DNA of 54,602 nt from Pseudoxanthomonas jiangsuensis (GCF_010093185.1 NZ_PDWL01000025.1:1-54602); one strand, 5' to 3'; counted from the stretch's first letter, positions 15,652-23,422 are shown. A program made the numbers and translations. The notes: generated by a model from the letters alone, not told the origin.

Positions 15652-15857
15652 GCATCCTCGCTGCGCCAAGCATCGCCCAGGTCACCAACGCGGTGGCCAC
15701 CGTGGTGACCTCCGTCGTGGAAGACCCTGCGTACCCCACGGCGAAGCGCCTGCGCTTCCTGCTGCAGGTGCGGCGCCACGTCGACCAGCTGATCGAGCAG
15801 CACTACCCCGGCGCCTCGGCCGCCGCCCAGGCGGTCACGCCGCCGGAGGTGCGTTGA
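15648..15857 (+). CDS. Small early hypothetical protein
   Basis: A 69-residue protein (MSILAAPSIAQVTNAVATVV ... AKRLRFLLQVRRHVDQLIEQ). It overlaps the previous gene by four bases and the next start by one. No family is recognised; continuity of the overlapping-operon pattern is the main support. Confidence 0.55.
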   Translation: MSILAAPSIAQVTNAVATVVTSVVEDPAYPTAKRLRFLLQVRRHVDQLIEQHYPGASAAAQAVTPPEVR

Positions 15858-16117
15858 TGGCCACCGCCAGCACCCAGGCGAGTTCCACCGAGATGCAGCG
15901 CCGCCGCATCCGCCACGCCATGCGCGTGGCCCGGCTGCCGCTGGCGCACATCACCGAACTGCACACCCCGGCCCTGCAACGGGCCGGCATCCGTGCCGAG
16001 TACGGCACGCCCCTCACGCGCCTGCTGCGTGGCATCGGCTACTCCGCCGCCGCCCGCCTGCTGGACGCCCTTCGCACCGCCACTGCCCAGGAGGCGCCCC
16101 ATGCCCGGCCTGAATAA
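15857..16117 (+). CDS. Small early hypothetical protein
   Basis: An 86-residue basic protein (QRRRIRHAMRVARLPLAHIT ... TPLTRLLRGIGYSAAARLLD). ATG 15857 overlaps the previous stop (TGATG). The pattern of short amphipathic helices suggests nucleic-acid or protein binding, but no family is recognised. Confidence 0.55.
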   Translation: MATASTQASSTEMQRRRIRHAMRVARLPLAHITELHTPALQRAGIRAEYGTPLTRLLRGIGYSAAARLLDALRTATAQEAPHARPE

Positions 16118-16409
16118 CCCCGCTTCCGCCCGCTTCAACGGCCTGTTGAAGGCCGCCATGGGCGCCTTGCACCTGCTGGACGAGCGCGGCTTGTGCGTGC
16201 GCGACATCCGCCTGAGCGGCTCGCGTCCGGTGTTCGAGATCGACCCGCCGCCGGCTGGGGGCTTCCTGCGCGGTGCGATGCGCCGCCGGGAGACCTTCAA
16301 CGGCGTGACGCGGATGGTGATGGCCACGGCATTCCACGACTGTCAGGTGGAGTGGGAGATCACTGAGCACCACCAGCCGGCCCGACCGGCGGGGGTGGCC
16401 CGTGGCTAA
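16101..16409 (+). CDS. Small early hypothetical protein
   Basis: A 102-residue protein (MPGLNNPASARFNGLLKAAM ... DIRLSGSRPVFEIDPPPAGG ... TAFHDCQVEWEITEHHQPAR). It overlaps its neighbours on both sides. Its fold looks alpha/beta; no family is recognised. Confidence 0.55.
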   Translation: MPGLNNPASARFNGLLKAAMGALHLLDERGLCVRDIRLSGSRPVFEIDPPPAGGFLRGAMRRRETFNGVTRMVMATAFHDCQVEWEITEHHQPARPAGVARG

Positions 16410-17220
16410 GGCCAACATCAACGATGCCATCCGCGACATTCTGGCCGCAGCCGATGATTCTCTGCAGGTCCGGCAGGTCTGCGAGGCGCTGCGCGCGCAG
16501 GGAATCAAGATCACGGAGGCCGTCGTTCGCGCATACCTGGTCGAACGGGCGACTGCCGGCGAGTACATCCGGGGGGAGATCGACGGCCAGGTCGTCTACA
16601 CGGTCAGCCCGGGCTGGACGCCCAATCGTGGCTGTACGCCTATGGAGGCCGTGGTCAGAGGCGCCTTGGAAGTGCTGGCCAGTGCCCAGCACCCGCTCTC
16701 CACCGCAGCCCTGAAGGAGGCGATCCTGAAAATGGGGAGCGTCTCTGAAGTCGATCAGCAGGCGCTTGCGAATGGCCTGAACTACCGGCTCAAGAGAGGG
16801 CAGGACCAGCTCGTGCGCGTGCGAGTTGGCAAGGAAAGCCACTGGTCACTCGCGGGCACCAAGCCCTTCACCGCGCCGCCGGCGGCCGACAGCGCCGCTC
16901 CCACGGACGATGCTGCTGCGCCTCCCCCCGCAGCCGAGCAGGCCGCGTCGTCGCCGGCGGCGGGTGCGGGGGATGAGCTGGGCGCTTGGGAGCCGGCGCC
17001 CGACACGGACCCGCGCGTGGCCCCGGCACCGGTCCAGGTGGCCCCCTCGCCCCCGGTGGCTGACCGCTTCGCCCTGCGCGACCGGCTGACCGCGATCGCC
17101 GGCGACACCCAGGACGCCCTGGAGGACGCCTGCAGGGCCGAACTGCCCCACGCGCTGCTGCTGCACCTGGTGGCGGCCAACAGCGCCGCGCACCGGGCGC
17201 TGCTGGCGATCGGGCGCTGA
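16402..17220 (+). CDS. Early protein with winged-helix-like repeats and Pro/Ala linker
   Basis: A 272-residue protein starting at GTG 16402. The N-terminal 140 residues contain two similar helical units (INDAIRDILAAADDSLQVRQ; AVVRGALEVLASAQHPLSTA) that look like winged helices. A Pro/Ala-rich linker of about 60 residues follows, then a helical C-terminal piece (RFALRDRLTAIAGDTQDALE). The layout suggests a DNA-binding accessory protein. No family name is assignable. Confidence 0.6.
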   Translation: MAKANINDAIRDILAAADDSLQVRQVCEALRAQGIKITEAVVRAYLVERATAGEYIRGEIDGQVVYTVSPGWTPNRGCTPMEAVVRGALEVLASAQHPLSTAALKEAILKMGSVSEVDQQALANGLNYRLKRGQDQLVRVRVGKESHWSLAGTKPFTAPPAADSAAPTDDAAAPPPAAEQAASSPAAGAGDELGAWEPAPDTDPRVAPAPVQVAPSPPVADRFALRDRLTAIAGDTQDALEDACRAELPHALLLHLVAANSAAHRALLAIGR

Positions 17221-17223
17221 GCG

Positions 17224-17541
17224 ATGCCCCGGCGTCGCCTTCCCGAGGTCAACCACGCGGAATCGCACCTGGAGCTGCACGTGCGGTTCGCGCTATGGGC
17301 CGAAGGACTCGGCCACGTGCCGACGCCGGAGGAGATCGCCGCGCACTTCGGCACCTCCTACTCGCACTCCTACCGCTGGCGAAACGCCTACTGCGACGCC
17401 AAGGGCATCGAGCGCCCCGCACCCCGAAGGGACTTCACGCCTGCCTGGCCCAAGGGCCTCAGACCCGCGAGACGTTCACGCCGAGCCGGCGGCAACCGGT
17501 CAGGCACCACCGACACCCGACCAGAGAAATCCGACCTATGA
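17224..17541 (+). CDS. Early HTH-type protein
   Basis: A 105-residue protein with a helix-turn-helix-like segment (VPTPEEIAAHFGTSYSHSYR, then WRNAYCDAKGI) and a very basic, probably disordered tail (ARRSRRAGGNRSGTTDTR). Likely a small DNA-binding protein. The stop overlaps the DUF3164 start (ATGA). Confidence 0.6.
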   Translation: MPRRRLPEVNHAESHLELHVRFALWAEGLGHVPTPEEIAAHFGTSYSHSYRWRNAYCDAKGIERPAPRRDFTPAWPKGLRPARRSRRAGGNRSGTTDTRPEKSDL

Positions 17542-18161
17542 GTACTACCGAACCCGACACCATCCCGCCCGGCTACCGCAAGGACCGCAACGGCCGTCTC
17601 ATCCCCGAGCAGCAGATCCGGGCCGTAGACCTGGAGCGCGACGCCCTGGTCGTGGACGTAGTCGGCAAGGCCAAGGGTCTGCGCGAGCAGCTGGCGGCCT
17701 TCAAGCGCGAGGTCTTCGACAACATCACCGCCCTGGTCCAGCTGAGCGCCGAGCAGTACAAGGCGCGCGTGGGCGGCAACAAGGGCAACGTGACCCTGTT
17801 CTCCTTCGACGGCCAGTACAAGGTCATCCGGGCCATCCAGGAGAGCCTGGCGTTCGATGAGCGCCTGCAGGCCGCCAAGGCGCTCATCGATGAGTGCCTG
17901 GACGAGTGGACCGAGGGCAGCCGCAGCGAGCTGGTGGCACTGATCAACAGCGCCTTCCGGGTGGACCAGGACGGCAACATCAAAACCGCCCAGGTGCTGA
18001 CCCTGCGCAACCTCAGCATCGAGGACGACCGCTGGCAGCGGGCCATGGCCGCGATCAGCGACGCCCTGACCGTGGTCGGCAGCAAGACCTACGTCCGCAT
18101 CTACGAGCGCGACGCGAACGGCCTCTACCAGCCGATCAGCCTCGACCTGGCGGTGGTGTGA
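17538..18161 (+). CDS. DUF3164 family phage protein
   Basis: A 207-residue protein of DUF3164, a family found mostly in Mu-like phages between the transposition genes and gemA. The conserved blocks are PPGYRKDRNGRLIPEQQI, the coiled segment LREQLAAFKREVFDNITALV, and NVTLFSFDGQYKVIRAIQES. Its role is unknown; the position suggests replication or early gene control. It overlaps both neighbours. Confidence 0.85.
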   Translation: MSTTEPDTIPPGYRKDRNGRLIPEQQIRAVDLERDALVVDVVGKAKGLREQLAAFKREVFDNITALVQLSAEQYKARVGGNKGNVTLFSFDGQYKVIRAIQESLAFDERLQAAKALIDECLDEWTEGSRSELVALINSAFRVDQDGNIKTAQVLTLRNLSIEDDRWQRAMAAISDALTVVGSKTYVRIYERDANGLYQPISLDLAVV

Positions 18162-18475
18162 TGGGCGCCCTGACCACCGGCCAACACGACCTGCTCAAGG
18201 CCCTCAACCTGCTGTCCCTGTCCCTGGTGCTGGCTGACCGCACCGTGCGCTCGGATATCGAGCTGTACGCCGCGTGTGCCGGCACTGAAGAGGACGGCCA
18301 TCCGATCTACGACACCCGCCGCCTGGCCGAGGACGGCCCTGAGGAAGAAGACCTGCTGCGGGTGCAGTGGGCCATGGCCTACATCGACGCCCGGGGCGAC
18401 GTGTTCCCCTGGCGGATGAAGCGCTACATCGACGCCCCGTACCTGGTGCGGTTCGAGGACAGGGAGCCGGGCTGA
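18161..18475 (+). CDS. Early hypothetical protein
   Basis: A 104-residue acidic protein (LTTGQHDLLKALNLLSLSLV ... LLRVQWAMAYIDARGDVFPW). It lies between DUF3164 and GemA with overlapping start and stop codons. No family is recognised. Confidence 0.55.
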   Translation: MGALTTGQHDLLKALNLLSLSLVLADRTVRSDIELYAACAGTEEDGHPIYDTRRLAEDGPEEEDLLRVQWAMAYIDARGDVFPWRMKRYIDAPYLVRFEDREPG

Positions 18476-18921
18476 TGGCCGCCATCCGCGACCCGCGACG
18501 CCAGCAGCTCGCGCGCATCCACCAGGCCAAGAAGCAGCTGGCGCTGGATGAGGACACCTACCGCGCCCTGCTGACGAGGGTCACCGGCAAGGCGTCCTCG
18601 GCGGACATGACCACCGCCCAGCGCAACGCGGTGATCGCCGAGCTGGTGCGGCTGGGCTTCAAGGAGGCCCAGGCCAGGCCGGCGCGCACGTGGAAGGGCA
18701 AGCCGAAGAACGTGGATCAGGTGCCCATGCTGGGCAAGGTCGAGGCGCTTCTGGCCGACGCCAAGCGGCCCTGGGCCTACGCCCACAACACCGCCCGGCA
18801 GATGTTCAAGGTGGCGCGGGTCGAGTGGCTGGACAGCGACCAGCTGCACAAGCTGGTCGCTGCGCTGCAGATCGACTCGCAGCGTCAGAGGCGCCGAAGT
18901 TCGTCCTCAATGGAGACTTGA
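18475..18921 (+). CDS. GemA-like regulatory protein (Mu gp16 family)
   Basis: A 148-residue GemA-family protein. Typical blocks are RQQLARIHQAKKQLALDEDT, YRALLTRVTGKASSADMT and the C-terminal helix KRPWAYAHNTARQMFKVARV. In Mu, GemA alters host gene expression and DNA supercoiling during the lytic cycle. The last 12 or so codons (QRQRRRSSSSMET) overlap the 3' end of an oppositely oriented cargo gene by 37 bp, and this low-complexity tail may have been created when that cargo inserted. Confidence 0.85.
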   Translation: MAAIRDPRRQQLARIHQAKKQLALDEDTYRALLTRVTGKASSADMTTAQRNAVIAELVRLGFKEAQARPARTWKGKPKNVDQVPMLGKVEALLADAKRPWAYAHNTARQMFKVARVEWLDSDQLHKLVAALQIDSQRQRRRSSSSMET

Positions 18922-19517
18922 GCATCATGGATATCTCGCATGATCTCGGATGGCTGTCTTTCAAGGGCGTGAAGTCGGAGCGTGGGAAGTTTGGAAAGGA
19001 ATTCCGAGCTCTGAACGATTGTTCTGAGGCTATCGACAACGTGATAGTGAACGCTCGCGGCCTCCACGCCCGCCGAGAAATAGGCGTCACGAAGCTTTTC
19101 AAATTGGTCCAGGCACACCGCAGCCATGCTTCTAAGAACGTGGAGCTCGGCCAAGAAGTCTTCCACACAGATGTCGATAGAGGCTGCTCTACCTTCCAGC
19201 GAAGCGCGCTGCAGCGAGAGCAATGCTCGATAGGCGGTGTTGATGCGAGGAATCACCATGTCAACAGCATGTCCGGCAAGCACGCGGATGGTGTTGCGAC
19301 GATTTCTCTCCTCACGTTGGCTGATCAGAACCGCGCCGGCGATAGCCAAGAGCGCACCCAGTGCAGCGCCAATGATGTCGGAGGCTTCAGGCCGGAGAGA
19401 GAAGCCCACCAACGGAGCGCAGACCGTGATTCCTGCTACTACCCCGAGCAAGAAGGAGAACGCCAGCGCAACGCGTTCGGAAAGCCAACCGAACACCTTC
19501 TGATGGAATCGATTCAT
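18885..19517 (-). CDS. Two-span membrane protein, inverted cargo (moron) gene
   Basis: A 210-residue protein on the opposite strand to the whole early operon. Two adjacent membrane helices lie near the N-terminus (VALAFSFLLGVVAGITVCAP and DIIGAALGALLAIAGAVLIS) with a short loop, then a 130-residue helical cytoplasmic part (RAASIDICVEDFLAELHVLR ... VDSLRTIVQSSEFLSKLPTL). The start ATG 19517 follows GGGGGGATTTCG. Base composition is near half G+C by eye, well below the neighbours, so it is a recent acquisition. It may be expressed in the lysogen and serve superinfection exclusion or defence; this is inference. No family is recognised. Confidence 0.75.
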   Translation of the reverse strand: MNRFHQKVFGWLSERVALAFSFLLGVVAGITVCAPLVGFSLRPEASDIIGAALGALLAIAGAVLISQREERNRRNTIRVLAGHAVDMVIPRINTAYRALLSLQRASLEGRAASIDICVEDFLAELHVLRSMAAVCLDQFEKLRDAYFSAGVEAASVHYHVVDSLRTIVQSSEFLSKLPTLRLHALERQPSEIMRDIHDAQVSIEDELRRL

Positions 19518-19561
19518 CGAAATCCCCCCGTGTGTAGATCAATCGTACTGGGGGGCTCCTG

Positions 19562-20155
19562 ATGCGCGCCACCTGCCCCGACTGCGGCGCCCAGGCCCAC
19601 CTGTCGGCCTTCTTCGTGGAGGACGACGGCAAGCGCCTGGCCGCGCTGCTGGCCGAGATGCAGCCGGAGCTGGGCCGGGCGGTGATCGCCTATCTGGGGC
19701 TGTTCAAGCCGCCGAAGAACGCCCTTCGACTGTCCCGCGCGGTGAAGCTGGTGCAGGAGCTGGCGGCCCTGGTAGCCACCGGCGACGTTTGCAAGGACGA
19801 GCGCACCGGTGTGCGCCGACCGGCCACGCCGACCACCTGGGCGATCGGCATCGAGACCATGCTGGCACAGCGTGCCGCGCTGTCGCTGCCGCTGGAGTCG
19901 CACGGCTACCTGCGGGCGGTGGTGTACGGCCTGGCCGACAAGGCCGACGCTGCGGCCGAGCGCCAGCGCGAGGAGAGCGCCAGGGCGGGCCGGCACCTGA
20001 CCAGCCCGGTCGCAACCACGCCGGCGCCCGGCAACAGCCCCTACGAGAACCACATGCGGTGGATCAAGCAGACCGAGGACGCGGGCGGTTTCACCGCGGC
20101 CGAGGCCGAGGAAGAGCGCCGCAAGACCCGCGAGCGCTACGGGGTGACCGAATGA
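19562..20155 (+). CDS. Early/middle phage protein with N-terminal CxxC
   Basis: A 197-residue protein starting MRATCPDCGAQAHLSAFFVE; the CxxC pair could bind zinc. The middle is helical (KNALRLSRAVKLVQELAALV; ATPTTWAIGIETMLAQRAAL) and the C-terminus is charged (TAAEAEEERRKTRERYG). Such proteins are common upstream of mor in BcepMu-like phages, possibly replication-related. Its stop overlaps the mor start. The gap to the inverted cargo gene is only 44 bp. Confidence 0.6.
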   Translation: MRATCPDCGAQAHLSAFFVEDDGKRLAALLAEMQPELGRAVIAYLGLFKPPKNALRLSRAVKLVQELAALVATGDVCKDERTGVRRPATPTTWAIGIETMLAQRAALSLPLESHGYLRAVVYGLADKADAAAERQREESARAGRHLTSPVATTPAPGNSPYENHMRWIKQTEDAGGFTAAEAEEERRKTRERYGVTE

Positions 20156-20580
20156 GCGAACAGCCCGACCTGCTGCCCGATGCCCCGATCGACCCGACCG
20201 GCCTGCTGCAGGCCGACCTGGATGCGGTGCCGGCCGGCCGCTGGCCCGAGTTCCTGGTGCGCCTGGTCGAAGTCCAGGAGGCCGTCTTCGTGCGCCTGGG
20301 CCACGACAAGCCCGAGGCGTTCCGCCTGGCACGTGCCGCCGTGCTGGCCATGTCCAGCTACTTCGGCGGGCGGCAGTGGTACATGCCGCAGGGCGATGCC
20401 CTCCAGGCGGCCCTGCGCGATGCCGAGATCTACCGCCGGGCGCACCGCGGTAACATCCTCACGCTCGCCAGCGAGTACGGGCTGACCGAGCGGCACATCT
20501 GGCGGATCTGCCGCCAGCAACGGAAGCTGCACCTGGACAAGATCCAAGGGCGCCTGTTCGAGGACATGGAGGGGGAATGA
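20152..20580 (+). CDS. Mor-family transcription activator
   Basis: A 142-residue protein of the Mor/C family, which activate Mu middle and late promoters by binding a dyad upstream of -10 and recruiting RNA polymerase. The dimerisation and beta-strand region SSYFGGRQWYMPQGDALQAA precedes the HTH (RGNILTLASEYGLTERHIWR with ICRQQRK). Only one Mor-type gene is present, so it probably drives all late genes. The palindrome AATGACGCGCGTCATT, found ahead of three late gene blocks, is its likely binding site (inference). Confidence 0.88.
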   Translation: MSEQPDLLPDAPIDPTGLLQADLDAVPAGRWPEFLVRLVEVQEAVFVRLGHDKPEAFRLARAAVLAMSSYFGGRQWYMPQGDALQAALRDAEIYRRAHRGNILTLASEYGLTERHIWRICRQQRKLHLDKIQGRLFEDMEGE

Positions 20581-20927
20581 AGACCTGGGTGATCGTCGCC
20601 GTTACAGCCATTGTTGGTGGCGTGGCGCTACTGGGGGCATGGAAAGGCGGTGACTGGTGGGAAATCCGTCAAGCAAAGAAGATCGCAACTGAGCAGCTCA
20701 TCGACCCTTCATCCGCACAGTTCCGCAACATGCTGGTCGGTGATGGGGTGGTCTGCGGTGAGGTGAACGGGAAGAATCGATTCGGGGCATATGTTGGATT
20801 CAAGCCCTTCCTGGTATCCCAAGGCCAGCATTTGCGGTTCGCGCCGGACGAGGACGCGCATCCCTTCGACAAGGCGTCCTGGCTGGGTGGGTTTCTGAAC
20901 TGCAGAGGCATTCGCCGGGACCAGTGA
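20577..20927 (+). CDS. Small membrane-anchored hypothetical protein
   Basis: A 116-residue protein with one N-terminal signal-anchor (TWVIVAVTAIVGGVALLGAW) and a soluble domain containing the motif DPSSAQFRNMLVGDGVVCGE and NGKNRFGAYVGFKPF, a pattern I recall from uncharacterised bacterial exported proteins. Two cysteines could pair. G+C is lower than around it, so it may be a late-added cargo gene. A strong terminator follows directly. Confidence 0.65.
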   Translation: MKTWVIVAVTAIVGGVALLGAWKGGDWWEIRQAKKIATEQLIDPSSAQFRNMLVGDGVVCGEVNGKNRFGAYVGFKPFLVSQGQHLRFAPDEDAHPFDKASWLGGFLNCRGIRRDQ

Positions 20928-20937
20928 CCCGCACCTC

Positions 20938-20966
20938 AAGCCCCGCTCCGGCGGGGCTTCTTCTTT
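20938..20966 (+). terminator. Rho-independent terminator ending the early/middle operon
   Basis: AAGCCCCGC (20938-20946), loop TCCG, GCGGGGCTT (20951-20959), followed by CTTCTTT. Almost the same terminator stands at 35155-35184, again just before a copy of the AATGACGCGCGTCATT palindrome. Confidence 0.9.
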
Positions 20967-20970
20967 CCGG

Positions 20971-20992
20971 GCAATGACGCGCGTCATTCCCA
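20971..20992 (+). promoter_or_regulatory. Late-operator palindrome, copy 1 (lysis genes)
   Basis: Perfect 16-bp palindrome AATGACGCGCGTCATT (20973-20988) flanked by GC and CCCA. It lies between the terminator of the early operon and the holin gene (ATG 21083). A 22-bp sequence identical here, at 29654-29675 and 35187-35208 argues for a protein-binding site; the phage Mor protein is the best candidate. No clear -35 is seen downstream, as expected of activator-dependent Mu-type promoters. Confidence 0.7.
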
Positions 20993-21082
20993 CCCGCTTC
21001 ACGCGCACGCGCAACCTGACCAGGCAACGGGGCCAAGCCCCGCCTTCCGCCGGCACTGCCGGCCCGCCTACAGGGAACCGCT

Positions 21083-21397
21083 ATGCGCGACCGCTTCCTC
21101 CGCCTGGCGACGTCGGTGACGTCGCTGCTCGACCGCATCGGCTACATGTGGCTCTGGCTGCTGGTCAGCCTGCTGCTGCTCATGCTGGTGGCGCCGATCA
21201 ACCCCGTGCTGCTGGCCAGCTATACCTGGGCCGCCAGCAAGATGCTCATGGCCGGCGCCGTCGGCTACGGCGTGGACTGGGCCGCTTTTCGCGGCGGTGA
21301 CCCGCGCTACCTGCAGGGCATCGAGCAGTCGATGGCCCAGAGCCGCCGCGGCATCCTGATCGCCGCCGCCATGATCGCCGCGGGGCTGATCGGATGA
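21083..21397 (+). CDS. Holin (putative 2/3 transmembrane domain type)
   Basis: A 104-residue membrane protein with a hydrophobic helix YMWLWLLVSLLLLMLVAPI, a second segment VLLASYTWAASKMLMAGAVG with GYGVDWAAF, and a C-terminal hydrophobic stretch GILIAAAMIAAGLIG. This matches the 2/3-TM holins of Mu-like phages. It permeabilises the inner membrane to time lysis. ATG 21083 has GGGAA upstream. Its stop overlaps the endolysin start (ATGA). Confidence 0.78.
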   Translation: MRDRFLRLATSVTSLLDRIGYMWLWLLVSLLLLMLVAPINPVLLASYTWAASKMLMAGAVGYGVDWAAFRGGDPRYLQGIEQSMAQSRRGILIAAAMIAAGLIG

Positions 21398-22074
21398 GCC
21401 GGCGCAGCCCTTCCGTGCACTGGTTCGGCCTGGCCTTTCTGCTGACCATCCTGGTCGCAGCGCTCTACAGCTGCGCCGCGGCGCCGGCCGCCGCGGCCGA
21501 GTCCACCGCCGTCCGGATCGCACCGGCGTCGGCGCTGTACCGCCACCGCGTGGAGCAGGCAGCCTCGCGGGCCTGGGGCGTGGAGGCTTCCAGCGCCCGC
21601 CTGGCCGCGCAACTGCACCAGGAATCGGCGTTTCGCCCCAACGCCAAGAGCGCGGCCGGCGCCCAGGGCATGGCCCAGTTCATGCCGTCGACGGCGCGCT
21701 GGATCGCCACGGTGTTTCCGGAGGAACTGGCCGGCTTCGATCCCTGGAACGCCCAGCAGGCCATCATGGCCGCCGCCCTGTACGACCGCTGGCTGTACGA
21801 CCGGGTCACTCCCTGGCGCGGCCGCCCGATGAGCAATTGCAGCCGCTGGGCCTTTGCCCTGCGCGGCTACAACGGCGGCGAGGGCTGGCTCACGCGGGAG
21901 CGTCGCGCCGCCCAGGCGGCCGGCGCCGATCCCAACGACTGGAACGAGGTGGCGCGCTACCGCGTGCGGGCAGGCTGGGCGCACAAGGAGAACACCGCCT
22001 ATCCGCGCCGCATCCTGCTGGTGCTGGAACCGGCCTACCTGGCCGCGGGCTGGTCGGGGGCGCGCACGTGCTGA
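21394..22074 (+). CDS. Endolysin, SLT-type lytic transglycosylase
   Basis: A 226-residue protein with an N-terminal hydrophobic signal or signal-arrest segment (LAFLLTILVAALYSCAAAPA) and a lysozyme-like SLT domain: catalytic Glu in AAQLHQESAFRPNAKSAAGA, then QGMAQFMPSTARWIATVFPE and FALRGYNGGEGWL. It cleaves peptidoglycan glycan strands. The Ala/Cys-rich end of the signal could be a lipobox-like or signal-peptidase site. It overlaps holin and Rz genes. Confidence 0.88.
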   Translation: MSRRSPSVHWFGLAFLLTILVAALYSCAAAPAAAAESTAVRIAPASALYRHRVEQAASRAWGVEASSARLAAQLHQESAFRPNAKSAAGAQGMAQFMPSTARWIATVFPEELAGFDPWNAQQAIMAAALYDRWLYDRVTPWRGRPMSNCSRWAFALRGYNGGEGWLTRERRAAQAAGADPNDWNEVARYRVRAGWAHKENTAYPRRILLVLEPAYLAAGWSGARTC

Positions 22075-22724
22075 CCGATACCGCACTCGCGCCGGCCAAG
22101 GCGCAGCTGCTGCCCTGGGTACTGGGCGGGATCGTGCTGGCGATCCTCGCCGCGGCCGGTGCCGGGCTGTGGGCCGGCAACCGCTGGGCCGCCGGCCAGC
22201 ACGCGATCGAGGAAAGCCGCGAGCTGCGCGCGACCGCCCAACAGCAGGCCACCCGGATCACCGAACTGCGCGAGCTGGCCACCGACGCGACGCTGGCCTA
22301 CGACCAGGCCGCCCAGCGCCTGGACCTGATCACCGAACAGCTGGAGAAGGACCGTGAATCGAATCGAGCGCATCGCGAGGCGATGCGGGCGGACCTGGCG
22401 CGCCTGCTGGCCGCGCGCCCTGATCTGCGCGATGGCCGTGCTGGCGATGACGTCCTGCAGCACTGGAACCGCAGCAACGCAGGGCAACCCACCGCCGGCG
22501 CCGCCGCCGCCGATAGCGCCGAGCCTGCTGCAGCCGTGCCCGACGCTGCCGGCGGCACCGGACGATCGCTGGGGAACCCTGCTGGAGAACCACGACCAGG
22601 TGGCCGGGCTGTACCACGACTGCAGGAGCGGCAAGACGGCGCTGATCGCGGCGGCGCGGGAGTGGTCGGAGACGGCGTGGGCCTGGTACTGCCAGGCGGT
22701 GACCGCGGCCGGGGTGAAGGCTGA
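22068..22724 (+). CDS. Rz-like i-spanin
   Basis: A 218-residue inner-membrane spanin subunit, GTG start at 22068 overlapping the endolysin stop. One N-terminal membrane helix (LLPWVLGGIVLAILAAAGAG) is followed by a coiled coil (RELRATAQQQATRITELREL ... QRLDLITEQLEKDRESNRAH). The C-terminal third (from about residue 95) is the frame overlapped by Rz1 and is Gly/Ala-rich. With Rz1 it fuses inner and outer membranes in the last step of lysis. Confidence 0.8.
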   Translation: MLTDTALAPAKAQLLPWVLGGIVLAILAAAGAGLWAGNRWAAGQHAIEESRELRATAQQQATRITELRELATDATLAYDQAAQRLDLITEQLEKDRESNRAHREAMRADLARLLAARPDLRDGRAGDDVLQHWNRSNAGQPTAGAAAADSAEPAAAVPDAAGGTGRSLGNPAGEPRPGGRAVPRLQERQDGADRGGAGVVGDGVGLVLPGGDRGRGEG

Positions 22725-22779
22725 TGGCTGCCCGCGGCGGACCGTCCGTGCCGACCCGCGACCTGGTGCGTCTCCGTGA
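22354..22779 (+). CDS. Rz1-like o-spanin lipoprotein (overlaps Rz in another frame)
   Basis: A 141-residue ORF starting at GTG 22354 inside the i-spanin gene. It has a basic N-terminus, a hydrophobic core and a lipobox ending in AVLAMTSC, then the Pro-rich stretch NPPPAPPPPIAPSLLQPCP, the hallmark of Rz1 proteins. The mature lipoprotein sits in the outer membrane. It runs 55 bp past the i-spanin stop and overlaps the next gene start; its terminal residues may be less constrained. Confidence 0.8.
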   Translation: MNRIERIARRCGRTWRACWPRALICAMAVLAMTSCSTGTAATQGNPPPAPPPPIAPSLLQPCPTLPAAPDDRWGTLLENHDQVAGLYHDCRSGKTALIAAAREWSETAWAWYCQAVTAAGVKADGCPRRTVRADPRPGASP

Positions 22780-22942
22780 CGACTACGAGCGGATGGCCCG
22801 CCAGGCGAGCGAGGCCGCGCGAACCGCGGACGCGGCGCGCCGGCCAGGGCTGCGAGCGCAGGCGCGCGAGCGCAGCGCCATCGCGTCCGACCTGAACGAC
22901 CTGATCGAGGGAAGGGACCACCCCAGTGCACGACGCAGCTGA
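22724..22942 (+). CDS. Small phage hypothetical protein
   Basis: A 72-residue helical protein (RDLVRLRDDYERMARQASEA ... RERSAIASDLNDLIEGRDHP). ATG 22724 overlaps the i-spanin stop (TGATG). No family is recognised. Confidence 0.5.
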   Translation: MAARGGPSVPTRDLVRLRDDYERMARQASEAARTADAARRPGLRAQARERSAIASDLNDLIEGRDHPSARRS

Positions 22943-23141
22943 CAAGGCGGCAGAGGACGAGGAGCGCGCGATGCAGCTGTTCGAGGAGGGATTGAGGGCC
23001 CGTCGTAGGCCGATCGACGCCGGATCGATCCAGGTCATCCAGTGCCTGGACTGCGGCGACGACGTGTCGGTGGAGCGGCAGCTGGCCGTGCCCCGTACCC
23101 GGCGCTGTACGCGCTGCGCGGCCGAGGTGGAACGCCGATGA
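22926..23141 (+). CDS. TraR/DksA-type zinc-finger protein
   Basis: A 71-residue protein, GTG start at 22926. The N-terminal helix (DKAAEDEERAMQLFEEGLRA) leads to a C4 zinc finger CLDCGDDVSVERQLAVPRTR with RCTRCAAEVERR. This is the short TraR/DksA form, found in Mu-like phages, which can enter the RNA polymerase secondary channel and mimic DksA plus ppGpp. It could switch host or phage transcription late in infection. Confidence 0.8.
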   Translation: MHDAADKAAEDEERAMQLFEEGLRARRRPIDAGSIQVIQCLDCGDDVSVERQLAVPRTRRCTRCAAEVERR

Positions 23142-23422
23142 ACAGCCTGCTGGTCGATCCGTTCTACCAGGTGGCCCTGATCGCGCTGCTGGCCATCGCC
23201 CTGGTGCTCGTGGGCGTGGCCATCGGCGGCCTGCTGATCCTGTGGTGGCGTCACGTGGGCCTGGTCGGCCGGGTGACCCGCCTGGAGACGCGCAGCGAGT
23301 CCGCCCTGACCCGCGAAGAGCTGCATGCGCTGCAGGAACGCATGTCCGCGGTGGAGACCGAGGCGCGGGCGACGAACCGGCTGGTCCAGACGATGCACGA
23401 GTTCCTGTTGGAGAAGGACTGA
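23138..23422 (+). CDS. DUF2730-like phage membrane protein
   Basis: A 94-residue protein with one long N-terminal membrane helix (ALIALLAIALVLVGVAIGGL, LILWWRH) and a coiled-coil tail (RVTRLETRSESALTREELHA, LQERMSAVETEARATNRLVQ). This is the DUF2730 pattern seen in Mu-like phages between lysis and packaging genes. Function unknown. Confidence 0.7.
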   Translation: MNSLLVDPFYQVALIALLAIALVLVGVAIGGLLILWWRHVGLVGRVTRLETRSESALTREELHALQERMSAVETEARATNRLVQTMHEFLLEKD

